This document shows positions 25,077-33,509 of a stretch of DNA of 64,000 nucleotides, piece by piece. Source of the stretch: DATARH01 sp963778385. Lineage in GTDB: Bacteria > Pseudomonadota > Alphaproteobacteria > ATCC43930 > CGMCC-115725. The notes under the pieces are model-generated. The model searched no databases and was not told the origin of the DNA. It saw only the letters and a list, made by a program, of their open reading frames with translations. How positions within the stretch are numbered: position 1 is the first letter of the stretch; each line of letters starts with the position of its first letter. The stretch is taken from positions 248,001 through 312,000 of the forward strand of contig CAVZUA010000016.1 of the NCBI GenBank assembly GCA_963778385.1, read 5' to 3'. A program made the translations under genes and the position numbers.

Positions 25077-25769
25077 ATGCTGACGCTTCTCGGTGGCGTT
25101 GCGCTTCTCGCCGGGCTCTTGCTCCTCGTTTACCTGTTCGTCAATGCCGACCCGGCGAAGCTGGCGCGCGGCCTGAAATGGACCGCGATCGGCCTTGCCG
25201 CGGTGCTCTTTCTCTATCTTATGCTGTCGGAGCGTTTCCAGTTCATCTGGCTGCCGCTGGCGATGGTGTTGCCCTATCTGCGCCGGTTCCGCTCGTTGTT
25301 TGCCGGGTTTGGCAGAGCCGGCGCCGGCGGCCAAACTTCGGATGTGTCGACGCCCTATCTGCGGATGAGCCTCGACCATGACACCGGCGCGATGACCGGG
25401 ACGGTACTCGCCGGCAGCTTTGCCGGGATGCGGCTGGAGGAGATGAGCCGCGGCGAATTTCTCGATTTGCTGCGCGAGTGCCGGGCCGCCGATGAGGAAG
25501 GCGCTCGGCTGCTCGAAGCATATCTCGATCGCCTCGATCCGGAATGGCGCGAGGACTTCGCGACCGGCCACGGCGCGTCGCGGTCCGGCGGAAGCGACAT
25601 GACAGTGGAGGAAGCCCACGACATCCTCGGGCTGGCGCCGGGTGCCGACGAGGCTGCGATCAAGGCGGCGCATCACCGGCTGATGATGCAGCTTCACCCC
25701 GACCATGGCGGCACCGATTATCTCGCGACAAAGATCAACCGAGCGCGCGATGTGCTCCTAAAACATTAA
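25077..25769 (+). CDS. Membrane-anchored J-domain protein
   Basis: A 230-aa protein. Two N-terminal membrane segments (about residues 1-23 and 35-55) anchor it, a middle region of unknown role follows, and a short J domain ends it (about 170-230). The HPD signature is intact in MQLHPDHGGTDYLATKINRA, so it should stimulate an Hsp70 (DnaK). This layout resembles the alphaproteobacterial Tim14/Pam18-like proteins. An earlier in-frame ATG at 25005 would add residues encoded by a REP element, so I chose 25077. Confidence 0.8.
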   Translation: MLTLLGGVALLAGLLLLVYLFVNADPAKLARGLKWTAIGLAAVLFLYLMLSERFQFIWLPLAMVLPYLRRFRSLFAGFGRAGAGGQTSDVSTPYLRMSLDHDTGAMTGTVLAGSFAGMRLEEMSRGEFLDLLRECRAADEEGARLLEAYLDRLDPEWREDFATGHGASRSGGSDMTVEEAHDILGLAPGADEAAIKAAHHRLMMQLHPDHGGTDYLATKINRARDVLLKH

Positions 25770-25887
25770 TCCAACGGTAGCGGTGTTGTGTGCATGATCC
25801 CATTTGACGCAGTGGAAGCGTTACGTCCCGTTATGCGTTAGCAGAGTTGACCGCCGTATTCGCGGCTCAGCGACAGCAAGGAGACCC

Positions 25888-26760
25888 ATGCATCAACCCG
25901 TGCGCAAGGCGGTGTTTCCCGTCGCCGGGCTCGGTACGCGCATCCTGCCGGCGACCAAGGCGATGCCGAAGGAGATGCTGACCGTCGTCGACCGGCCGCT
26001 GATCCACTACGCGGTCGAGGAGGCGAAAGCCGCCGGCATCGAGCAATTCTATTTCGTGACGGGCCGCGGCAAGGGCGCGCTCGAAGACCATTTCGACGTC
26101 GCCTACGAGATGGAAGCGACGTTGCGCGAACGCGACAAGACGCAACAGCTGGCCGACATGCAGGCTTGGCTGCCCGAAGCCGGGCAGATCGCCTATACCC
26201 GTCAGCAGCGGCCGCTGGGTCTCGGCCACGCGGTGTGGTGCGCGCGGCATCTGGTCGGGGACGAACCGTTCGCGGTGATGCTGGTCGACGATCTGATGGT
26301 CTGCGACCCGCCCTGTTTGCGGCAGATGGTCGACGCATACAATCAGACCGGCGGCAATATCGCCGCCGTCGTCGAGGTGCCGCGCGAGCAGACCAACCGC
26401 TACGGCGTGCTCGACATCGTCGAGGACAAGGGGCGGCTGGTGCGCGCCAAGGGAGTCGTCGAAAAGCCCGACCCGGCCGAGGCGCCATCGACGCTGACGA
26501 TCATCGGCCGTTACATCATACAGCCGGAGGTGTTCGGGCATCTCGCAACGATGCGGCCGGGCAGCGGCAACGAAATCCAGCTGACCGATGGGCTCGCCGC
26601 GCTGATCGCCGACGGCCAGGAGTTTCACGGCTTCCGCGCCGCCGGCCGGCGCTTCGACTGTGGCGACAAGCTCGGCTTTCTCGAAGCCAATATCGCGCTC
26701 GGCCTCGAACACCCCGAACTGGGCGACGGGTTGCGGCGCGTCCTCAAGGATTATCGATAA
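25888..26760 (+). CDS. galU: UTP-glucose-1-phosphate uridylyltransferase
   Basis: A 290-aa nucleotidyltransferase that makes UDP-glucose from UTP and glucose-1-phosphate for envelope polysaccharides. The nucleotide-binding signature AGLGTRILPATKAMPKEML is at about residues 12-30, with LVDDLMV and VVEKPDP (about 130 and 190) as sugar-nucleotide contacts. AAGGAGAC precedes the ATG by about five bases. It is followed, convergently, by nudC, and a dTDP-sugar gene lies 1.1 kb on, suggesting a small polysaccharide precursor neighbourhood. Confidence 0.93.
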   Translation: MHQPVRKAVFPVAGLGTRILPATKAMPKEMLTVVDRPLIHYAVEEAKAAGIEQFYFVTGRGKGALEDHFDVAYEMEATLRERDKTQQLADMQAWLPEAGQIAYTRQQRPLGLGHAVWCARHLVGDEPFAVMLVDDLMVCDPPCLRQMVDAYNQTGGNIAAVVEVPREQTNRYGVLDIVEDKGRLVRAKGVVEKPDPAEAPSTLTIIGRYIIQPEVFGHLATMRPGSGNEIQLTDGLAALIADGQEFHGFRAAGRRFDCGDKLGFLEANIALGLEHPELGDGLRRVLKDYR

Positions 26761-26794
26761 GATTCCCGGCGCTTTTCTCTGACCGGATTGCGGT

Positions 26795-27790
26795 CTAGCC
26801 AGCCACAGCGCCTGGACCGGCACGGCGGTGCAGCCAGTCCTCGACCAGGCGCCGCGCGATCGAATCGAGGCGCGGCAGGCGGAACGTACTGTCGTCGGCA
26901 TGGGTGAGCAGCCAGTCGCGCTCGAACCATTTGGCGTCTTCGAGCTCGCCGTAATCGACCGCGATCTCGCTCGACGCCGCCTCGGCGTGGAAGCCGAGCA
27001 TGATGTTGGCCGGGAACGGCCATGGTTGCGACGAGTGGTAGGCAACGGAGGCGACCTCGATCCCGGTCTCCTCGAGCACCTCGCGGGCGACCGCGTCCTC
27101 CAGGCTTTCGCCCGGTTCGACAAAACCGGCGAGCGTCGAATACATGCCCGGCGGGAAGTTCTTGTTGCGGCCGAGCAGCGCCCGCTCGCCGTCGCTGACC
27201 AGCATGATCACCGCCGGATCGGTGCGCGGGAAATGCATGGTCTTGCAGTCGGGGTTGGTGCAGCGGCGCATATGCCCGGCTTCCTCGGTAAGCGTCGGAC
27301 TCCCGCAGACGCCGCAGTAGCGGTGGCGCTGGTGCCAGAACACCATCGCCCGCGCCAGCGCCAGCAGCGCGCCTTCGGGCCGGGCGAGCCGGCCGGCAAG
27401 CTGACGCAGATCGGCGAAACGCGCGCCTTCCGCCGGGATGCCGCTCGCCGCCAGCGCCGGCGAGGCGAGCATGTCGAGCGGCGCCTCGACCTGCGTCAGG
27501 TCGAGCGCGAAATGCGGCCGCTCGTCGACGACGCCGAGAAACACGATAAGGCCGTGCGCCAGATGCGTGTCGTGGTCGTCCCCGCCGAGCAGCACGCGCG
27601 CGTGATCGCCGGCGAGCACGATCGCCCGCGGCTCGGCGCCAGCAAGCTCGACGACCAGGCTTTGCGAGCGCCATACCGGTACGAACTGCGCGGCGGCGTC
27701 GGTCACCGCAGCGCAAATCCAGGTCATGTCGCGGCGCTTCAGCCCGGCGCGCTCAAAGCCCGGATGGGTATAGTAATTTGCAGGTCTCAT
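26795..27790 (-). CDS. nudC: NADH pyrophosphatase (Nudix)
   Basis: A 331-aa NudC-type hydrolase, which cleaves NADH (and can remove NAD caps from RNA). The zinc ribbon Cys residues are C159, C162, C177 and C182. The Nudix box runs about 222-244 (GFVEPGESLEDAVAREVLEE), and the NudC-specific SQPWPFP at 254-260 is intact. Start at ATG 27790; upstream in-frame codons overlap the divergent rfbC promoter region. Only 67 bases separate it from rfbC, so the two genes share a divergent promoter region. Confidence 0.92.
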   Translation of the reverse strand: MRPANYYTHPGFERAGLKRRDMTWICAAVTDAAAQFVPVWRSQSLVVELAGAEPRAIVLAGDHARVLLGGDDHDTHLAHGLIVFLGVVDERPHFALDLTQVEAPLDMLASPALAASGIPAEGARFADLRQLAGRLARPEGALLALARAMVFWHQRHRYCGVCGSPTLTEEAGHMRRCTNPDCKTMHFPRTDPAVIMLVSDGERALLGRNKNFPPGMYSTLAGFVEPGESLEDAVAREVLEETGIEVASVAYHSSQPWPFPANIMLGFHAEAASSEIAVDYGELEDAKWFERDWLLTHADDSTFRLPRLDSIARRLVEDWLHRRAGPGAVAG

Positions 27791-27857
27791 CCGTCGAGAC
27801 TGGCACAGCAAGGCGCGCTGCGGCAAGTTAGGGCCGTATCCATCTGGGGCCGACCGT

Positions 27858-28418
27858 ATGCAGATCACCGATACCGCGTTATCCGGAGTGAAGCTGATCC
27901 AGCCCGTTCGCCACGGAGACGCGCGCGGTTATTTCTCCGAGGTCTACCGCACGGACGCGCTGAACGAGGCCGGCGTCCACATCGATTTCGTGCAGGACAA
28001 CCAGTCCATGTCGGCGCCGGTCGGGGTGCTGCGCGGGTTGCATTTCCAGACCCCGCCGATGGCCCAGGCCAAGCTGATCCGCGTCATCGCCGGCTCGATC
28101 ATCGATGTTGCGGTCGATATCCGCTGCGGCTCGCCGACCTACGGCAAGCACGTCGCCTATGTGCTCAGCGCCGCCGAGGGCAACCAACTGCTGGTGCCGG
28201 AGGGTTTCGCGCACGGCTTCTGCACGCTCGAGCCCAACACCACCGTGATCTACAAGGTCAACCGCTACTATTCGCCGGAAAACGACCGCGGCCTTCTTTG
28301 GAACGACCCGGCGCTCAGCATCGACTGGCGGCTCGACGGACGCGAGCCGGTGCTGTCCGACAAGGACCGGAGGCATCCGACGCTCGCCGACTTGCCCAAT
28401 TATTTCACTTACGCATAG
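27858..28418 (+). CDS. rfbC: dTDP-4-dehydrorhamnose 3,5-epimerase
   Basis: A 186-aa cupin-fold epimerase of dTDP-rhamnose synthesis. Landmarks: RGYFSEVYRTDA near residues 24-35, the catalytic-His region GVLRGLHFQTPP (56-67) and LLVPEGFAHGFCTLE (about 113-127), then YYSPENDRG. The other rml genes are absent from this window, so it may serve another deoxysugar pathway. A cupin gene follows after 37 bases, possibly in the same transcript. Confidence 0.9.
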   Translation: MQITDTALSGVKLIQPVRHGDARGYFSEVYRTDALNEAGVHIDFVQDNQSMSAPVGVLRGLHFQTPPMAQAKLIRVIAGSIIDVAVDIRCGSPTYGKHVAYVLSAAEGNQLLVPEGFAHGFCTLEPNTTVIYKVNRYYSPENDRGLLWNDPALSIDWRLDGREPVLSDKDRRHPTLADLPNYFTYA

Positions 28419-28455
28419 CCGCCGCTCACGGCGGCATCCAAGGGAGGAAGAAGCC

Positions 28456-29043
28456 ATGGCTTATGTCGATCCCCGCCTGCAGGGCAAACCGGCGCCCGTC
28501 GTCTCGATCACCGACATGGAGGCCAACAACGTCGCCCGGCTCGCCGCGGTGCAAGGCTCCGACCTCGCCTTTCTCGACCAGCGCGTGCCTGGCTATCAGC
28601 GCGAGATCATCAACATCATCGGCATGGGCGTGGTCGAAAACATGAAGGACCCGCGCCTCGCGCCCAAGATCAAGGCCGGCGCGCACGGCTTTGCGGTGAC
28701 CTATGTCCGCAACACACCAAAGGGCCACGGCGCGGCGCTGCACCGCCACCCGACCGAGGAGGTGTTTATCGCGCTCAAAGGCCCGTGGGAGGTGTTCTGG
28801 CTCGAAGGCGAGGCCGAGCGTGTCGTGACGCTACAGCCGGGCGACATCGTCAACGTGCCGATCGGCGTCTATCGCGGCTTCCGCAACGGCAGCGACGACC
28901 CTGAGGCGACGCTGATCGCCCTGGTCGGCGGCCCCGACCCGGGCAAGGTCGACTGGCATCCGTCGGTCATCGACGCGGCGCGCAAGACTGGTCTCGCCGT
29001 CGATGACGAAGGCCATCTGCTTGTCGACCAGGCCGCCGAGTAG
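28456..29043 (+). CDS. Cupin-domain protein
   Basis: A 195-aa protein with a preceding GGGAGGAAG ribosome binding site. The cupin barrel covers about residues 75-165: the first motif is HGAALHRHPTEEVFIALKG, with metal-ligand His and Glu residues, and the second motif is LQPGDIVNVPIGVYRGFRN, in which the usual His is replaced around VYRGF. The N-terminal 70 residues are a helical extension. Single-domain cupins of this kind include dioxygenases and sugar-binding proteins; the substrate is unknown. Confidence 0.75.
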   Translation: MAYVDPRLQGKPAPVVSITDMEANNVARLAAVQGSDLAFLDQRVPGYQREIINIIGMGVVENMKDPRLAPKIKAGAHGFAVTYVRNTPKGHGAALHRHPTEEVFIALKGPWEVFWLEGEAERVVTLQPGDIVNVPIGVYRGFRNGSDDPEATLIALVGGPDPGKVDWHPSVIDAARKTGLAVDDEGHLLVDQAAE

Positions 29044-29053
29044 CCCTCTCTAA

Positions 29054-29132
29054 TCGTCGCCCCCGCGTAGGCGGGGGCCCAGGGCGACCGACGAAATGGT
29101 CTGCTGGATTCCTGCCTTCGCGGGCATGACGA
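29054..29132. repeat. REP-like palindrome, family C-related, copy 2
   Basis: TCGTCGCCCCCGCGTAGGCG, GGGGGC and CCTGCCTTCGCGGGCATGAC form short hairpins of the kind scattered through alphaproteobacterial intergenic DNA. It occupies the whole convergent gap between the cupin gene and the Na/Pi cotransporter gene, so it may serve as a shared transcription stop. Confidence 0.55.
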
Positions 29133-29133
29133 A

Positions 29134-30804
29134 TTATGATTTTTCCGCCACGATGCCCTGCCGCAGCCGGCTCGGCAGCAGTTCGCCCATGCGGTCGAGC
29201 ACCGAGTCGCCCGCCGCCGTCAGGTGCGCGTTGATGCGCTTCAGGTCGCGCAGCACGTCGAGATGCAGCGCGCTGGTCTCGACGCTCTCGACCCTTCCGG
29301 CGCGGACGCGGGCGAAATGCGCCTCGGTGGCGCGCGCTTCGAGGTCGCGAAACACCTCTTCCTCGGCCAGCAGCCGGCGCGCCGCGCGCGGATCGTCGGT
29401 CATGAAGACCGCGGCGGCAGCGCTGACATTGCCGGCGAGCCGCTCGATCATCGCGCGGATTTCCGCCTGACCCTCGACCGAGAACGACAGGCCGCGCTTC
29501 AGCCGTTTCGACGCGATCCCGACCAGCCCCTTTTCGACAATGTCGCCGGCATGTTCGAGATTGGTGACAAAGCCGAGGATCTCCGACAGGCGGCGATTGT
29601 CCGCGTCGTCGAGCGAATCCGGGTCGAGCGCGGTCAGGTAGACCTTGATCTCGCGGTTGAGGCGGTCGAGCACGTTGTCGAGCCCTTTGACCGCGCCCAC
29701 CTGGTTGCGGTCGCCGCGATGGAGCGCTTCGAGCGCATTGCGCAACATCGCTTCGAGCACATCGGCCATGCGCAGCGCCTCGCGCGCCGCCCCGGCCAAG
29801 GCGATGGCCGGCATCTCGCGCGCGCTCTCGTCGAGATAGAGCGGCTTTGACGGATCGACCGCGTCGGTGCGCGCCGGCAGCATCCATCGCAGCAGCCGTG
29901 CGAACGGCTGCAGCAGCGGCAGGAACAGCGCCGCCGTGGCCAGGTTGAAGATAGTGTGGAAATCGGCGACGGCGCGGGCCGCATTCGGATCGACCGTCAC
30001 CATCAGCGGTCCGATCCGCGGCAGCAGCACCAGGCCCAGCGCGACGCCGACGACCCGGTTCAGCAGATTGCCCATCGGCAGCCGCTTGGCGACGGGGTCG
30101 CCGCCGTTGCTGCCCTCGATCAGCGGGTTGAGCGCCGAGCCGAGATTGGCGCCGAGCACCAGGGCGAATGCGGCCTCCGGCGGCACCACCTGGTTCGCCG
30201 CGAGCGAAACAATCAGTAGGATCGTCGCCACGCTCGAATGCGCCAGCCAGGTCATCCCGGCGGCGAGGATCACCGCGATGACCGGCTGAGTCGCGATTGC
30301 GCCCATCAACAGCCGCAGGCTCGGCACGTCCTCATAGGGCGTCATCAACGACACGAGGCTTTGTAGCGCGATCAGCATCAGCCCGAGCCCGATCGCCACG
30401 CGGCCGAGATCGCGCGGCCGCGACTGGCCGCTGCGGCGGAACAGGACCACCCCGATCAGGATGAACAGCGGCGCCACCTTGGCAATGTCGAACGACAGCA
30501 CCTGCACGATCAGCGTCGTGCCCACATTGGCGCCGAGCATCACCGCCAGCGCCGGCACGAGGTCGACCAGCCCGCCGGCCGCGAAGCTCGCCGCCATCAG
30601 CCCGGTCGCGGTGCTGCTTTGCAGGACGGCGGTGACCCCCAGCCCGGCGAGAAAGGCGCGGAAGCGATCGCTAAACGCGCGCCCCAGAACCCGCCGCAAA
30701 TTGGGCCCGAACGCCCGCTGGATGCCGGTCTGCACCATGTGCACACCCCACATCAGCAGCGCGATCGTGCCGGCCAGATCGATGAGGGTAAGGGTCGCGC
30801 TCAT
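29134..30804 (-). CDS. Na+/phosphate cotransporter family protein with PhoU-like tail
   Basis: A 556-aa inner-membrane protein. GGGAGGAG precedes the ATG. Residues about 1-310 carry eight or more hydrophobic segments with the NptA/PhoU-type QSSTATGLMAASFAAGG (family 'QSSSA' repeat) near 62-78 and a second inverted copy (LAHSSVATILLIVSLAANQV, about 205-224). The C-terminal 200 residues are helical and PhoU-like. Such transporters move phosphate with sodium, and the PhoU part couples to regulation. It is monocistronic. Confidence 0.88.
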   Translation of the reverse strand: MSATLTLIDLAGTIALLMWGVHMVQTGIQRAFGPNLRRVLGRAFSDRFRAFLAGLGVTAVLQSSTATGLMAASFAAGGLVDLVPALAVMLGANVGTTLIVQVLSFDIAKVAPLFILIGVVLFRRSGQSRPRDLGRVAIGLGLMLIALQSLVSLMTPYEDVPSLRLLMGAIATQPVIAVILAAGMTWLAHSSVATILLIVSLAANQVVPPEAAFALVLGANLGSALNPLIEGSNGGDPVAKRLPMGNLLNRVVGVALGLVLLPRIGPLMVTVDPNAARAVADFHTIFNLATAALFLPLLQPFARLLRWMLPARTDAVDPSKPLYLDESAREMPAIALAGAAREALRMADVLEAMLRNALEALHRGDRNQVGAVKGLDNVLDRLNREIKVYLTALDPDSLDDADNRRLSEILGFVTNLEHAGDIVEKGLVGIASKRLKRGLSFSVEGQAEIRAMIERLAGNVSAAAAVFMTDDPRAARRLLAEEEVFRDLEARATEAHFARVRAGRVESVETSALHLDVLRDLKRINAHLTAAGDSVLDRMGELLPSRLRQGIVAEKS

Positions 30805-30907
30805 GGCCGGCTCCTCCCTGTGGGGTGCGTCCTCGGGCGCAGGTGTTTCAAGACCGGCCCCATATCGTGCATGTGCCGGAAGATTCAAGAAAAAATACGG
30901 CCGGCGC

Positions 30908-32602
30908 CTATGTCATCATCCGCTCTAAATTCTCCAGCGTATCCGCCTCGGAAAACGGCTTGTCCCAGCGGATGCGGTGGACGCGGGGGAAGCGCAGCGC
31001 GACGCCCGATTTGTGACGGGTCGAACGGTGCACGCTGTCGAAGGCGATCTCCAGCACGAGACCGGGCGCGACCTCGCGCACCGGGCCGTAGCGTCGCACG
31101 GTGTTGTCACGCACCCATTTGTCGAGCAGCCGCAGCTCGTCGTCGGTAAAGCCGGAATAGGCCTTGCCGACCGGCACCAGCGCATCGTCGCGCCATGTCC
31201 CGAAGGTGTAGTCCGAATAGAACGACGAGCGCTTGCCGTGGCCGCGCTGGGCGTACATCAACACCGCGTCGATGGTCAGCGCGCCGCGCTTCCATTTGAA
31301 CCACGGCCCTTTCGGCCGGCCCGACAGATAGGGCGAGTCGCGCCGCTTCAGCATCAGTCCTTCGATGCCGTTGGCGCGGGCGTCATCGCGCAGCGCCTTG
31401 AGGTCGCCCCAGCTCTCGAACGGCACCAGCGGCGACAAGTCGAGCCGCTCGCGCGGCGCATTGCCGTACCAGGCCTCGAGCCGGTCGCGCCGCTCGGCGA
31501 GCGGAAGTGGCCGCAAATCCTCGCCGTCGAGGCGCAGGATGTCATAGAGCCGCACCCCCGCCGGGAAATCGGCGAGCATCTTCGGCGTCGGCGTTTTGCG
31601 GTTGAGCCGCTGTTGCAAGTCGTTGAACGGCGCGACCTCGCCGTCCCGGATCACCAGCAGCTCGCCGTCGAGCGCGATATCGTCCGGCAGGGCGTCAACA
31701 ATGTCGGGGAAGGCCGGACCGATCTCGTCGCCGGAGCGCGAATAGAGCCGCCGCTCACCGCCGCGCGAGACCAGTTGCACGCGAATGCCGTCCCACTTCC
31801 ATTCGGCAAGGAACGCCATTGGATCGAGCCCGGCGAGGTCGTCCTCCTCCAGCGGCTGGGCGAGCATCAGCGGCGTGAAATTCGGCAGGTCGCCGATCTC
31901 GGGGCGCGGCGCGCGGCGCTCCAGCCAGGCGAAGAGCGGCGCGTAGGGCGGCGCGAGCCCGTGCCAGATCTCCTCGATCTCGGTGACGGCGACGCCCGCC
32001 CATTCGGCGAGCGCGGTCTTGGCGAGCCGCGCCGAAACGCCGATGCGCAGCGCGCCGGTCACCAGTTTCAACAGCGCCCAGCGCCCGGTCGCGTCGAGCC
32101 GGTCGAGCCAGCCGGCGAGATGTGTGCCGACCTCGGCCCGACCGGCGAGGCGCAAGGTCTCGACGATCTCAGAGAGGCGGAGCGGTTGACCCTCACCCGT
32201 CTCCGAGCTGCGCTCGGAGCCACCCTCTCCCGCAAGCGGGCGAGGGGTTCTCTTATCCGGCGCTTTTAGCCCCTCTCCCGCTTGCGGGAGAGGGAGGGGC
32301 CCGCGCGAAGCGTGGGAGGGTGAGGGTAAAGGCTCCGGCCAGATCAGCGACACCGTCTCGGCGAGGTCGCCGACAAAATCCAGCGACCAAGCGAACAGCT
32401 CGGGATCGACCCGCGACATCGCCAGCGCGCGCACCTGGCCAGGCTTGGCTTCGGCGAAAACCAGTTCACCGGTCAGCGCCGCCAGCGCCCAGCCGCGCTC
32501 GGGATCGGGCTGTGTCGCGAAATACTCAATCATCAGCCGCAATTTGCCGTTGCGCGACGGCGTGAACAGCAGCGCGTCGAGCAGTTCGGCGAAGCGGTTC
32601 AC
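30908..32602 (-). CDS. ATP-dependent DNA ligase, ligase/exonuclease-cluster type, with a palindromic element in frame
   Basis: A 564-aa ATP-dependent ligase. The N-terminal domain (1-90, 140-235) is followed by the nucleotidyltransferase core with adenylated Lys269 in EWKWDG and later motifs LDGELLV, EGLMLKRRDSPY and WFKWKRG, then an OB fold to the end. GTG at 32602 overlaps the preceding gene's stop (GTGA), showing coupling. Residues about 91-138 (Pro/Arg/Gly/Glu-rich) are encoded by a REP-like element, 32190-32326, also found at 35881-35996. In other ligases of this family this position is a short linker. A DNA-repair role, with the exonuclease at 34813-35832, is expected. Confidence 0.88.
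   Translation of the reverse strand: MNRFAELLDALLFTPSRNGKLRLMIEYFATQPDPERGWALAALTGELVFAEAKPGQVRALAMSRVDPELFAWSLDFVGDLAETVSLIWPEPLPSPSHASRGPLPLPQAGEGLKAPDKRTPRPLAGEGGSERSSETGEGQPLRLSEIVETLRLAGRAEVGTHLAGWLDRLDATGRWALLKLVTGALRIGVSARLAKTALAEWAGVAVTEIEEIWHGLAPPYAPLFAWLERRAPRPEIGDLPNFTPLMLAQPLEEDDLAGLDPMAFLAEWKWDGIRVQLVSRGGERRLYSRSGDEIGPAFPDIVDALPDDIALDGELLVIRDGEVAPFNDLQQRLNRKTPTPKMLADFPAGVRLYDILRLDGEDLRPLPLAERRDRLEAWYGNAPRERLDLSPLVPFESWGDLKALRDDARANGIEGLMLKRRDSPYLSGRPKGPWFKWKRGALTIDAVLMYAQRGHGKRSSFYSDYTFGTWRDDALVPVGKAYSGFTDDELRLLDKWVRDNTVRRYGPVREVAPGLVLEIAFDSVHRSTRHKSGVALRFPRVHRIRWDKPFSEADTLENLERMMT
32190..32326. repeat. REP-like palindromic element, family A, inserted inside the ligase gene
   Basis: A 137-bp element bounded by CCCTCACCC (32190-32198) and GGGTGAGGG (32318-32326), with inner CTCTCCCGCAAGCGGG and CCCCTCTCCCGCTTGCGGGA hairpins. 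The first 55 or so bases are nearly identical to the intergenic copy at 35881-35996. It is read through in frame by the ligase gene, giving about 48 extra residues. Confidence 0.85.
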
Positions 32603-33348
32603 TCGATCACCTGCCGGAATGGCTCGCTCGAAATGTGCATCAACCCTTGAAACGGCCGATCGAGTTCGAGGATCAAAAAGAGCGCGCCGGCAACCGACAC
32701 GGCGCACACCCCAAATGCGATGAAGACGGTCGCGTTGGTCGGTGCGAACAGTCCGAAGCTGGCGAAAAGGATGATCAGCCAAAACACCAGCACCGCGAGA
32801 AACGGCGTCTGAATGGAGCTGTCGTCCTGGGCGACCAATTGCCAGCGGGTACGGCCCGACGACTTGATCAGCTCCGCCGCTTGAGCTCGCATGGCCTCGT
32901 GCAGCGCGTCGGCCGCGGGGAGCGCCTCGATTTTGGCCATGATCGCCAATGCCGCGGCGGTGATCTTCGGATTGCCAAAGATCGCGACGCGCGACCCGCC
33001 GCGCTCCCATGTGCCTTCGACCACTTCGCGTACCGTATCGCGCAGCATGGCCCGCGGCTCGCCGGCTTCCGGGCCGTAGGCGCCAAGCAGACGGTCGAGC
33101 ATCACCAGATCGGCCGCCACCTGGCGCACCTCGCTGTTCTGGGCGTCGAACGAACTTTTTGTCGAGGCGATCAGGAGGCTCAGCACCAGCGCCGACATCG
33201 TCGCGATCAATGCCATGCCAATCTTGACCGCGTCCTTGGAATCGGTGTTGACGTGGTGGCCTGGCAATTTGCGGCGCACGGCCATGCCGAGGAACGCTCC
33301 GACCAGCAAACAGACGAAGACCCCCGTCGATATCACCAGCGATCTCAT
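32599..33348 (-). CDS. DUF4239-like membrane protein
   Basis: A 249-aa membrane protein. GGGGAGG precedes the ATG. Four membrane segments are visible: about 3-23, 48-65, 183-203 and 208-228, with a soluble helical middle (70-175). This architecture matches DUF4239, of unknown role. Its stop overlaps the GTG start of the DNA ligase by four bases, so the two are translationally coupled, which is odd for a membrane protein and a repair ligase and may just reflect a fused transcript. Confidence 0.72.
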   Translation of the reverse strand: MRSLVISTGVFVCLLVGAFLGMAVRRKLPGHHVNTDSKDAVKIGMALIATMSALVLSLLIASTKSSFDAQNSEVRQVAADLVMLDRLLGAYGPEAGEPRAMLRDTVREVVEGTWERGGSRVAIFGNPKITAAALAIMAKIEALPAADALHEAMRAQAAELIKSSGRTRWQLVAQDDSSIQTPFLAVLVFWLIILFASFGLFAPTNATVFIAFGVCAVSVAGALFLILELDRPFQGLMHISSEPFRQVIE

Positions 33349-33509
33349 CGAACCTCCCCGATCCCGATCTGCGTCAAACGCCAACGCTTAGACCGCGGCC
33401 GAACCTTTGGCCGCTCGCCGAGGCGTTGTCCGGTGCCATATAAGGCGGCACTCCGTCCATTCCCGCGGACGTAATTGAGCCGCGGACCGCAATCGTCGAC
33501 GATGACCGC

